From Flectonema sp. DT1601 (lineage: Eukaryota; Euglenozoa; Diplonemea; Diplonemida; Diplonemidae): a DNA stretch of 64,000 nt. Position 1 is the first letter of the stretch. Every line of letters begins with the position of its first letter. This document shows positions 45,456 through 53,990 of this stretch, piece after piece. The position numbers and the translations under genes are program-made. Where the stretch lies: the NCBI GenBank assembly GCA_964019425.1, contig OZ025828.1, positions 310,001-374,000 on the forward strand. Reading direction: 5' to 3'. The notes beneath the pieces are model-generated. The model saw only the letters and a program-made list of their open reading frames with translations, did no database searches and had not been told where the DNA came from.

Positions 45456-46640
45456 TCACAAGCAGAATGACACTCTCTTGCACAGCATTTTCTCTGCTTC
45501 CCAGAAATTGCAATCGGCCGACTGAAGCGCTCTTGCCGCACGTGAAAGCGCGTGTGGCGACTTACTGCGCCCAGCAAGGATGCGAGCAGCGTGGTGATGC
45601 TGTGGTGGCAGAATCACACTTAGGTTTCCATCATCGACAGCAGAAGGGATGCATGAACGAGGCAGCACAACTTTACTTTGAACTTTAACTTCAACTTTAA
45701 CGTTAACGTTAACGTTAACTTTAACTTTAACTTCGTCTTCTCCTTTTACTATTTCTTCTTCAATCCTCGATTGCTGTGGAACCAATGAAACACTACCGGA
45801 AGACGCAGGTTTCGAAGAGACCTTCCGCTTCTTTCGATCACACAATGATTTCTTCAAAGGTGAAACGATGCCTGTCTGCTTGGAAGACTTTTGCAAAGCA
45901 AATTTAGGTTTGTCATTCTCCTTCTTCTTCTTCTTCTTGTCTTTCTTTGCCACAACTTTATGCTTCCGCGTCTTCTTCTGCTTCTTCATCGTCATCGGCA
46001 TGACTAAAGCTGCATTGCCAACAATCGACTTGGAATTAGTAATTTTCCCTGCTGATTTTAGTGTTGTTGTTCTTGTTGTTGTAGTTGTTCTTGTTGGTAT
46101 TGCAGTCGGGGAAGATCTCATGATCGTCGTTTCGATTATAGTTTTAGATGTCGTTGCTGTTCCTGCTGCTGCAGCTGATGCTAATGTTGCTGGTTCAGTT
46201 GCAGCTGTTGCTGATGTTGCTGCAACTAGTTCGGTTGTTGCTGCTTCTGTTTCTGTTGCTGCTGATGCTGATGTTACAGTTGTTGATGTTGCTGAATCAG
46301 TAGCTGCCGTTGCCAGTTCAGTTGCTACTGCAACTCTTTCAGTTGCTGCTGCAGCTGATTCTGATTCTGATTCTGATTCTGATGTTACTGTTACAGTTGT
46401 TGCTCCACATTCTTCCTCATCGACATCCGAATCTGAATCGTAATCCAGATCCTCGTCGTCTCCCATGATCCCGTCCCAATGCCAACTGCAGAGGAACTGA
46501 TCCAACTGCTCATCTTCCAACCAAATACACCAGTTGGTTTTCCTCTCAGGGTCTGGGGTTACCTTCACTTCCCACTGTACCAACTTGCCGTCTACTGTTG
46601 CATCAAAGCAGGCACTCGAGGAAATGGTTGTGGTTGACAT
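45456..46640 (-). CDS. 394-aa low-complexity, Lys-rich protein lying between the direct repeats
   Basis: An intact frame from ATG 46640. The first 60 residues are ordinary and acidic with several Trp (WEVKVTPDPERKTNWCIW). Residues 70-200 are Ala/Thr/Ser/Glu repeats. Residues 215-290 are strongly basic (KKDKKKKKKEN), like a nuclear-localisation region. A stretch of alternating Lys/Asn/Glu-Val is encoded by a hexamer array at about 45679-45733. The last 50 residues look folded (SRAARALQSADCNFWEAEKML), possibly a small helical domain. No family is recognised. The gene is flanked on both sides by the 1.1-kb direct repeat. Confidence 0.6.
   Translation of the reverse strand: MSTTTISSSACFDATVDGKLVQWEVKVTPDPERKTNWCIWLEDEQLDQFLCSWHWDGIMGDDEDLDYDSDSDVDEEECGATTVTVTSESESESESAAAATERVAVATELATAATDSATSTTVTSASAATETEAATTELVAATSATAATEPATLASAAAAGTATTSKTIIETTIMRSSPTAIPTRTTTTTRTTTLKSAGKITNSKSIVGNAALVMPMTMKKQKKTRKHKVVAKKDKKKKKKENDKPKFALQKSSKQTGIVSPLKKSLCDRKKRKVSSKPASSGSVSLVPQQSRIEEEIVKGEDEVKVKVNVNVNVKVEVKVQSKVVLPRSCIPSAVDDGNLSVILPPQHHHAARILAGRSKSPHALSRAARALQSADCNFWEAEKMLCKRVSFCL
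45679..45733. repeat. Coding hexamer array (TTAACG/TTAACT)
   Basis: About nine units of a TTAACN-type hexamer lie inside the 394-aa gene and encode alternating Val and Lys, Asn or Glu on the minus strand. The central part is a self-complementary GTTAAC run. Confidence 0.6.
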
Positions 46641-46763
46641 GATTTTTTTTTATTTGGCGATGGAAGCTGGATGAAAGAATAAATGACTTGAGTGATTTAA
46701 CTAGAAAGGAAAAACCTTGTTTTGCACAATAATCAACCCATTTCATCAATTTCACAATCACCT

Positions 46764-46770
46764 TCTCTCA

Positions 46771-46803
<33 letters not shown>

Positions 46804-46812
46804 TCTCTCTCT
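46764..46812. repeat. (TC)n microsatellite
   Basis: A pure TC dinucleotide run of about 16 units followed by imperfect TCTTC units, just upstream of the 394-aa gene and before direct repeat copy 2. Confidence 0.8.
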
Positions 46813-46835
46813 AATCCTCACATTATCACCACCAC

Positions 46836-47948
46836 AAACCCCATAAGCCTGTATATTTTGAAAGTGAGGTAAAGAAATCTATCCAACAGCATGCAAAAAA
46901 GAACAGCTCGCGGCCAACAAGAAGTCGATCGAGTAACTTTAATAAGATTTAAGAGTAAAAAGAAAGGGGTAAGTGTGTGGCGACGCCTTCAGTTCTCACT
47001 TCGTGTTTAAAACTAACACGGCAAGAACGCGATGAAGACAACGCAATACAAAAAATATTTAAAAGTGATCATTGATTAATTAATTAAAGGAACTGAATTG
47101 TTTATTACAAAAGGTTGTTGAGCATGAAAACAGCAAAAGCCGATTAGATTTGGGACTGAAAAATGCCAAAAGAAGGGATTTGTGTTATTAACTGGGTTGT
47201 ATGAAATACTGCAAAAAAAAAGCAAGAAAAAACACGAAATTTAAAATCAAAAAGAAAGATACAAAAAGTGTCATACTGGAGTCGATCCCCTCAACGGAAT
47301 CCATCCGGCATTGTGTCACTCAGGTACAGGTCGTTGTACCCATGGTGACTTGGTTAAGTGTGTATGTGTTTGCGTGTTGTGCGTTTTGTTTGCTGGAGTT
47401 GTTGTGTGTATTGAAAATTGTGTAAAAAGAACTACAGCCAGGAAACCCTTTGCCATAATATATAATCAGTAAGTTATTTGGAACACACGTATGAAAAGGA
47501 AAACACGCAACGCTTTTCCATTGAGTCCCAAGGACACGAAATACATTCTGAATAAATAATAAAAGACATGCCGTAAAGCAAGTCTTGTTGAAAAGTGTAA
47601 CAACAAAAGTTGCAAAAAAAGGAAATATAATTAACACAAACTTTTGCTTATTCTTATTGTTTTCTCTTTGCGGTATCCATGCGAATAGAATCGCTGGTGT
47701 GTAAGTAGAGAAGACAACAAAAAATACAAAAACAAAAAGCAAAGCAAAGCAAAGCAAAGCAAAGCAAAGCAAAGCAAATCAAGCAGCTGAGTGTGTGAAG
47801 TGAAGGAGAGCTCCCCAGTGGTCGTTGTTGTCAATTACAAGTTCCAAGGAGTCAACCAGTCAGTCGTATTCAAAACAAATTGAACACACAGACAGGAGGG
47901 AGAGGAGAATGATGTGAGGCTGTGGTTGCCTGTTCGGGACCAGGATTA
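46836..47948. repeat. Direct repeat copy 2 (1,113 bp)
   Basis: Second copy of the 43944-45036 unit, longer by 20 bases because of extra CAAAG units near 47733-47778. It stops at CCAGGATTA, and the next bases are a (GATA)4 run that I take to be the 3' end of the LINE. The LINE therefore appears to sit exactly at the edge of this unit, and may have cut it short. Confidence 0.85.
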
Positions 47949-48349
47949 GATAGATAGATAGATAAGGAAGTCCAATACATTGCGTACTGTGCATCGCTGA
48001 TACAGCAAACTAGGGAGCATCGGGTTAACTCCCTAGAGCTACGAGGCAACAGCAACGTAATTAGACCCAATCTTATTAGGATTGTTTTATTATAGCTTCG
48101 GCTGACGGGGCATAATGAACACAGTATGCCTATTGTCAGCTTTCCACCTTGTCCGATTGTTGTCAGGAAGTGATATGAGGATAACTAAAGAGAAAAGAAA
48201 ACAAATAAATGAATAAATAAAATTAAAAATAAAATAAAATAAAATATATAAAAACAAAGACTCTGGGGGCGGGGCGTTTAGATTCTGTAAGGGATAGAAT
48301 TCTTCTTTATTTTATTTTATTGATAATGTTGTATATAACTAAAGGAGAG

Positions 48350-51300
48350 TTATCGAACTTGTCTGTTAAACCACGCCGCATCGATACGGCTGTATTGGGA
48401 GTCCTGGATTTTGTCGAGGAGCTTTTTCATGCTTGTATCGTTGTTAAGATAGCAGTACATCCATACCCAATCAAGATTGGTATGTATTTCCTCTATGTCG
48501 GTGAGAGTGTAGGCTTCTTTAATGTACGCAACGACTGTTTTTCGTGTTGCTGTGTTGAAGGTCGGAAAGCTAGTCCACTTATACAAATGTTCCATAAGGT
48601 GCTGTTGAGGTATTGCCTGCCATAATGGGAGTTCATGTAATTTCATTATCAACTTCATAAGCTCTGGTTGGTGTTCTGTCGAGAAGAATTTGTGGAGGTT
48701 TTGACCGACATCCATTTCTCCTTGTTCAAGAGTTGCTGTTGGTGGGAAGTATTGTTGCACAATTGGGCGTAATGCGAGACAATTGAATAATAAGTGATGC
48801 GTGCTTGTTAACGGCTCGTTACAGAAGTTGCAATTCGCGAGACCCTGAGAGGGGATCTTGATCAAATGGTGGTGACCCGTGCGGAAGCGTGAAATGTGTA
48901 CTTCATCAGACCGCTTCAGGTTTGGATGGAAGCGTTGAATTCTTCCCCCGAGGGTTGACCAATAGTGAACGTGGTTAGAGTCTCTTTCCCTTAACCATAT
49001 CTTGTTAACTTGATTCGTGATAGAGCACTGAACCATTCGGTAGTCGAAAGCTACCTCTGTAATTTGGAGAGTATCAGAAGACGCTGCTTTACTTGCTTGC
49101 GAATCGGCCAGCTCGTTACCAATTATTCCACAATGGGAGGGCACAAATTGGAAGGTGATCGGGCGACGGAGCAGCATTATGCGTTTTAAAATTTCCATGT
49201 TCGTGATGGATCTCTGGCGGAGATATCCCTTTGCCAGGCTGCTTACCGAGGACTGACTGTCGGTGATGATATGGACTCTCCCTCTGGGGAGCCAGGAGGA
49301 GTGTTCTTCCAACAGTTCAACTGCTGATAGGAGAGCTTGTTGCTCCGCATTGTATATCATCAGTGCAGGTGTATAGCGCTTCCTCTTAGAGAAGCATTTG
49401 TTTCCTATGATCAGACAGGCTGCATTGCCACATCGATAATTCTGTTCTTTGTCTTGGAAATAGGACGCGTCAGTGTATAGTCGGGCGATTGCTGGCGGGA
49501 GATTCTTCATTGTTGACAGAGCAGCTTCTAAGTTCTGAACAGGTTCCAAGGATTTACGGAACTCTCTCCAGGGGTTAAAAGTTACATCTGGCGGAGGCTC
49601 CCATGGTGCTTGGTGATGCGGGAGGCAGTGGTATGAACGCAACGATGGAGTAGGATATCTGTTGGAGTGGATGGAAGCAAATGTTTTCCAGATGCTCGAT
49701 GTTTTCTCAGGGTCTAAGATGGACCACGAGGGGCTGTTCTTGTTATTACGCAAGAATCGTTCATTCATTAACGCAGTAGATTTCGAAAGGTGTAGTTTGA
49801 ATGGTAATATGCCGGATTCTACTGAAAGGGCCGGTGTAGCTGTTGAGTTAAGGCAGCCGGTAAGTTTCCGTTGGAGAACACGTTGTGTCAGGTCAATCTC
49901 CTCCTGCGCCTTATTGGAGAGGAGGGGAGCAAATGCTGCTAGACCATAATATGCTCTAGAGAGGATTAGACCGAAAATGACTTGTCGTAGCACCTCAGTC
50001 TTTACTTGGTACGATGAGACCATCGATAGGAGAGCAATCCCACGTTTCAGAGTGTTCAGGATTTTTGTTTTCTGTGATTCAAAGGTAAGATTATCATCAA
50101 TTATAACACCCAGGTACCGAGTTTGTTTCACCTGACGAAGTGGGATGGCGGCTGTCAAAGAAAATTCACCCTTCGGAATGGTGTTTATGAATTGCGATCG
50201 ATTGTTCACGCTACGTCCATTTGTACCTAAGGGAAAGATGGGACCGTTTTCAAAGTTAAGTAAAGCAGCAGCCCCATCATCTATATGATCATAAAAGAAT
50301 TGATAAGACCCACGTGGAATTGGGACATCATCAACTGTCGAGGGGAAATAAAGACGCGGACGCCGACAGATGCGTTTGTCTTCCGTAAAACGTTTGCCTA
50401 TGGACATGTATTCTGTTTTTGAATGGGATAATGACATTCTGGAGTTATCCAGCCAGCATTCTACTTGACCTATTGCTTTGTTGGCTCTCGCTTCCAAATC
50501 GTCGATTGTCGAGCTACTTACATATACCGCAAGATCATCGGCGTATAGTAGTGAGGTGTCAGATACCGTAATGGACTCTGGTAAGGAGTCAACGTACATT
50601 CGAAAAAGTAATGGGCCAAGAATACTACCTTGGGGAACCCCCTTTGTACAGGCTATAGGTTTTGAGCGGGTACTACCATGAAGAAGGTGAGCGGTGCGAT
50701 CTGAAAGGAAGTTGCCTATCCATCGTACAAAGGGAGTCGGTAGTAAAGGTTTTATCCTATCCATAAGTAGGTTGTGGTCTACGTTGTCGAAAGCCCCCGA
50801 AATATCAAAGAGTATGAGCACAGCGCATTGGAGATAGTCGCTTTTAGTTTCGGAGGCTGCGTTGATAAGTACTGCAATATTTTCGTCTGTTGTCCTGCCG
50901 GGGACAAATCCAGACTGCTTGGGATCAAGTTTATCTATCAATAAGTGCTCCAGTCTGGAGAGCATCAAAGACTCTATAAACTTCGATAATATTGAGGTCA
51001 AAGATATAGGGCGGTAAGATGCTGCATCAGTTGGGTCTCTCTTGTTTCCTTTATAGGTTGGGATCACATGAGCTACTTTTAAACATTTTGGCAGTGTTCC
51101 TCTATAGAATGACCAGTTGGCTATGCGTAGTATAAGATGTAAAGCTTGTTCACCCAGGTGGAGGAGCATGTTATTTGAGATTGCGTCAGGTCCGGTTGAG
51201 TCTGATCTTTTCAAGGAGTCCAGAACTGCTTGGGCCTCTGAGGTCGAGAAGGGCCTGCAAGAGGGATCGGAAAATGCCTGAGGGGAAACCGTAGGTATTT

Positions 51301-52438
51301 GAAGTTCATCCGAGCGTGAATCTGTAGGAAAGAAGCGCTGGTGAAGTGATTCTAGCGGAGCAGACGGGGTGTGAAGTCCAGTAGCCTCTCCCTTAAGTTC
51401 TCGTAATTTCTTATAGGTCCAAGAGAACCCTCTCTTGCCACTTTGTAATAAAATATTTTCGGCATTGAGATTTGAGCGTTGATGTTGTGAGGCTTTTAAT
51501 GGGTACCATTTGTTAGGTAAGGTGGAGATTGCAATACTGTCAATTGTTTTGAGAAGAGCCTTGCAGAGTTTGCTTAGAGATCTAATGTTATTTAGACGTG
51601 GGCACTGAGACTCAAGAGATGCTGTAAATGCTTTCCAATGTAATTCCGTGAATTTATCGTAGAAGAATTTACGATGGGCTGGTATTTGTTGGGATGAAGA
51701 GAGTGGAGTGAAATCGGTGATTATAGGAGTGTGGTCAGAGTTAACCAGGGAGGGATCTATTTGGATTGAATTGAAACACTTGAACTGGGGAGAATGCAAA
51801 GCAAGGTCAGGAGTTGTTCCGTGTGTTGGTATAGAAGGAGAAAGTTGTATGACTGCCAAACCATTATCAAGTATCCAATTACTAACTACCTTCCCTGAAG
51901 CTTTTCTAGGGATCTTATTGTTAGAAGACCACGATTCGTGGTGGGCATTAAAGTCTCCGAAGGTGAGGTCACTCAAGTTGAAGGATTTCGGTAGGTGTAG
52001 AGCGTCTGGAGGGATATAGATGTTACAGGTCGAGACGTTACCCAGCACAGTTCTAAATGTACAATAAAGTGATTCAATGTAAGTATGACCACTGTCTTCT
52101 GCGATGAATTCGGCATGTAAGGAGCATTTGAAATAAGACAGAAGGCCTCCACCAACAGTTTTATTTGTGCTGACTCTGTCACGACGATGTAGATCGAAGC
52201 CTTTAATTTGAAGAAGATCATCTGATACATCACTTTTTAACCATGATTCTTGGATATGAATAATATCGGGGTCGTAAGATGCAACTAGGTCTTCAAGATG
52301 AAGACGAGAAGATTTATAACGGTTCATGTTCCAGGAGAGGACACGAAGAGGTCCAGGGTTAGGGTGCACACCTGAACGTAGAAGATTTATATGTGCTGTA
52401 ACAGTTTCATGGTACTGTTTCTTTGGAGGAGGCGGCAT
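48350..52438 (-). CDS. LINE ORF2: endonuclease, reverse transcriptase, RNase H
   Basis: This 1362-aa protein opens with a 2A-like motif (SGVHPNPGP, residues 22-30) directly before the APE endonuclease (LSWNMN, HIQESWL, FGDFNAHHESW, NSDHTPI). The RT has SYRPISLTS, QSGFVPGRTTDENI, LFDISGAFDNVDH, GVPQGSILGPLL and the catalytic YADD. RNase H follows with its residues in LYTDAS, NAEQQALL, IITDSQSS and SHCGIIGNELAD. A CNFC...H...C motif lies after it. It copies the element RNA by target-primed reverse transcription. The 2A-like motif lacks the usual Asp before Val (normally SGDVxxNPGP), so ribosome skipping may be weak. All nuclease and polymerase residues I can check are intact. Confidence 0.92.
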   Translation of the reverse strand: MPPPPKKQYHETVTAHINLLRSGVHPNPGPLRVLSWNMNRYKSSRLHLEDLVASYDPDIIHIQESWLKSDVSDDLLQIKGFDLHRRDRVSTNKTVGGGLLSYFKCSLHAEFIAEDSGHTYIESLYCTFRTVLGNVSTCNIYIPPDALHLPKSFNLSDLTFGDFNAHHESWSSNNKIPRKASGKVVSNWILDNGLAVIQLSPSIPTHGTTPDLALHSPQFKCFNSIQIDPSLVNSDHTPIITDFTPLSSSQQIPAHRKFFYDKFTELHWKAFTASLESQCPRLNNIRSLSKLCKALLKTIDSIAISTLPNKWYPLKASQHQRSNLNAENILLQSGKRGFSWTYKKLRELKGEATGLHTPSAPLESLHQRFFPTDSRSDELQIPTVSPQAFSDPSCRPFSTSEAQAVLDSLKRSDSTGPDAISNNMLLHLGEQALHLILRIANWSFYRGTLPKCLKVAHVIPTYKGNKRDPTDAASYRPISLTSILSKFIESLMLSRLEHLLIDKLDPKQSGFVPGRTTDENIAVLINAASETKSDYLQCAVLILFDISGAFDNVDHNLLMDRIKPLLPTPFVRWIGNFLSDRTAHLLHGSTRSKPIACTKGVPQGSILGPLLFRMYVDSLPESITVSDTSLLYADDLAVYVSSSTIDDLEARANKAIGQVECWLDNSRMSLSHSKTEYMSIGKRFTEDKRICRRPRLYFPSTVDDVPIPRGSYQFFYDHIDDGAAALLNFENGPIFPLGTNGRSVNNRSQFINTIPKGEFSLTAAIPLRQVKQTRYLGVIIDDNLTFESQKTKILNTLKRGIALLSMVSSYQVKTEVLRQVIFGLILSRAYYGLAAFAPLLSNKAQEEIDLTQRVLQRKLTGCLNSTATPALSVESGILPFKLHLSKSTALMNERFLRNNKNSPSWSILDPEKTSSIWKTFASIHSNRYPTPSLRSYHCLPHHQAPWEPPPDVTFNPWREFRKSLEPVQNLEAALSTMKNLPPAIARLYTDASYFQDKEQNYRCGNAACLIIGNKCFSKRKRYTPALMIYNAEQQALLSAVELLEEHSSWLPRGRVHIITDSQSSVSSLAKGYLRQRSITNMEILKRIMLLRRPITFQFVPSHCGIIGNELADSQASKAASSDTLQITEVAFDYRMVQCSITNQVNKIWLRERDSNHVHYWSTLGGRIQRFHPNLKRSDEVHISRFRTGHHHLIKIPSQGLANCNFCNEPLTSTHHLLFNCLALRPIVQQYFPPTATLEQGEMDVGQNLHKFFSTEHQPELMKLIMKLHELPLWQAIPQQHLMEHLYKWTSFPTFNTATRKTVVAYIKEAYTLTDIEEIHTNLDWVWMYCYLNNDTSMKKLLDKIQDSQYSRIDAAWFNRQVR

Positions 52439-52447
52439 CGTTGATTG

Positions 52448-52678
52448 CTACTCCCTAGTGGTATCACGAGTTCTTAAATCATCATTGACCGTGATCGCAG
52501 AGTTGGCACGCGGACGTCGGTCTTTTTCAGAGTTTCCAGATTGCTTTTGGCTTTTTAGGGAATCAAGATCACGTCTGAGAGATCTACTTAATTTCTTTTC
52601 TTCGGCAAGTGCGTCAGAGAGCTCTTTGATTTGATCTTTTAGTTCTTGCAATGGATCATTAGTATGTTGAGTTGGCAA
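52448..52678 (-). CDS. LINE ORF1 (short coiled-coil protein), ends in UAG in frame with ORF2
   Basis: A 76-codon stretch with a charged coiled coil (ELKDQIKELSDALAEEKKLS) and a basic tail. There is no ATG; the coordinates begin at a TTG, and the frame stays open a further 100 bases or so into the adjoining R repeat. The frame ends at UAG (52448-52450). The next six bases are CAATCA, which fits the leaky-stop consensus CARYYA. ORF2 starts at an ATG nine bases after the stop, in the same frame. ORF2 could be made by read-through or by reinitiation; the sequence permits both. Confidence 0.6.
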   Translation of the reverse strand: MPTQHTNDPLQELKDQIKELSDALAEEKKLSRSLRRDLDSLKSQKQSGNSEKDRRPRANSAITVNDDLRTRDTTRE

Positions 52679-52695
52679 AGCCTGAGAGACTTGAA

Positions 52696-52915
52696 TTTCG
52701 ATAAAGTGGGAAGTAACGGACTGGGAGCTTTTGGCTCCTGCCCTATTCCCGATGTAAACTTTCTTTTTATTTTTTATTTTTTTTTAACAGGCCCAAAGGG
52801 CGACAATGACGATTGCTGACCAAGGAATAATATTCAAATGAATTTTCGTTTCAAAGAAACGAACAGAATTAAGGGAGAGGCAGAAGAAAAAAAAAAAAAA
52901 TAATATGAAGACTTG
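52696..52915 (-). mobile_element. R repeat, copy 1
   Basis: One of five copies of a short retroposed family. On the minus strand all copies end at the same point (CACTTTATCGAAA) and are cut at different 5' positions. A stem-loop GGAGC-CAAAA-GCTCC lies about 30 bases before the 3' end. This copy lacks about 25 bases in a purine-rich tract compared with copies 2 and 3. Its 3' end touches the LINE. Confidence 0.75.
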
Positions 52916-52938
52916 ATCCACATGTAGTGATCCTCAGG

Positions 52939-53329
52939 TTTCGAAAAGGTGGGAAGTAACGGACTGGGAGCTTTTGGCTCCTGCCCTATTCCCGATGTAA
53001 ACTTTCTTTTTATTTTATTTTTTTTTTAACAGGCCCAAAGGGCGACAATGATGGTTGCTGACCAAGGAATAATATTCAAATGAATTTTCGTTTCAAAGAA
53101 ACGAACAGAATTAAGAGAGAGGCAGAGAAAAAAAAAATAAAAGAAAGAAAAGAAAAGAAAAAAAAATATGAAGAGGAAATAATCAAACATGAAAAAAAAA
53201 ATAAAATATAAATATAAATAAAAAACGTTGTATGAAAAAGGAAAAAAAAGAAAAAAAAAAGACCAGAAAAGGAAAGAGAAAATGAAAAGGTATGATATTA
53301 TTGTGGGGATATGGGGATAGCAGGGAGAT

Positions 53330-53332
<3 letters not shown>
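52939..53332 (-). mobile_element. R repeat, copy 2 (longest)
   Basis: It matches copy 3 at 62943-63217 throughout that length and then extends about 100 bases further 5', where it meets the poly(A) of the USP-bearing element. It carries a diverged 3' end (CCTTTTCGAAA). Copies 1 and 2 are in tandem, 23 bases apart, upstream of the LINE. Confidence 0.75.
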
Positions 53333-53381
<49 letters not shown>

Positions 53382-53990
53382 GCCGGGAAGAAACCACATG
53401 CTAGTACAGTTCTTTTACTTTTCTTTGTCTGCTGGAATTCTATCTGAGAAAACCGGTAGTCTTTAAAATTGTAAGCCAAGTACAAGTTGCCTCCTGACGG
53501 GTATATTGTGGGTAGTTCGAAAACGTTGCGCTCCAAAATATAACAAGACTCTACTCCACCCGCGTCAGGCGCATCTCTTGTCTTAGCCCTAGCATGCTAC
53601 GTTGGAACATTGTCACCAGCCCGGTGGACCAAGTTGTAATTATTGCCCCTGGTTTACTCATCACTCTTCCGTGTGACGGCGGTTATTCCCTAATAACCTG
53701 TTGTATGCTTTACCTAAGTCTTTTACTTTTTTCTTCTTCGCACGCTGTCGGTTTCCACCTTCGATGCAGTCAATCTTGTTCCACCTTGGTTGTTTTTGGA
53801 AGAGCTAAGCTAAGTGGCAAGGTTTCACTAACAGATCGACTTTTTGTCAGCATCTCAGGCTTCTTTTTGCCGAGGACGTGCGGCTTTCTTTGAGGTCTCA
53901 CAGTGACACTTTTAAAAGAAATTATCTATTCCGGTGGGTATAAAAAAGGGGGGGGGTGAGGGAGGGGGCGGGTGAGTACACCCACAGATC

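Larger units (their letters stand above)
47949..52695 (-). mobile_element. APE-type LINE with RNase H (I/Ingi-like), near complete
   Basis: Reading on the minus strand, the element has a short ORF1 (ending 52448), ORF2 (52438-48350) and a 3' UTR of about 400 bases ending in four TATC units at 47949-47964. Endonuclease, reverse transcriptase, RNase H and a Cys-His C-terminal motif occur in the order typical of the I and Ingi clades. ORF2 is open over 1362 codons with all catalytic motifs present, so the copy is young. The 5' end abuts an R repeat at 52696, so the true 5' boundary is uncertain and ORF1 may be truncated. Confidence 0.88.

Noticed and set aside
43944-47948. LTR retrotransposon reading of the two 1.1-kb direct repeats
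   Set aside because: The ends are not TG..CA, no flanking target duplication is seen, and the interior has no recognisable gag, protease, RT or integrase. A segmental duplication is simpler.
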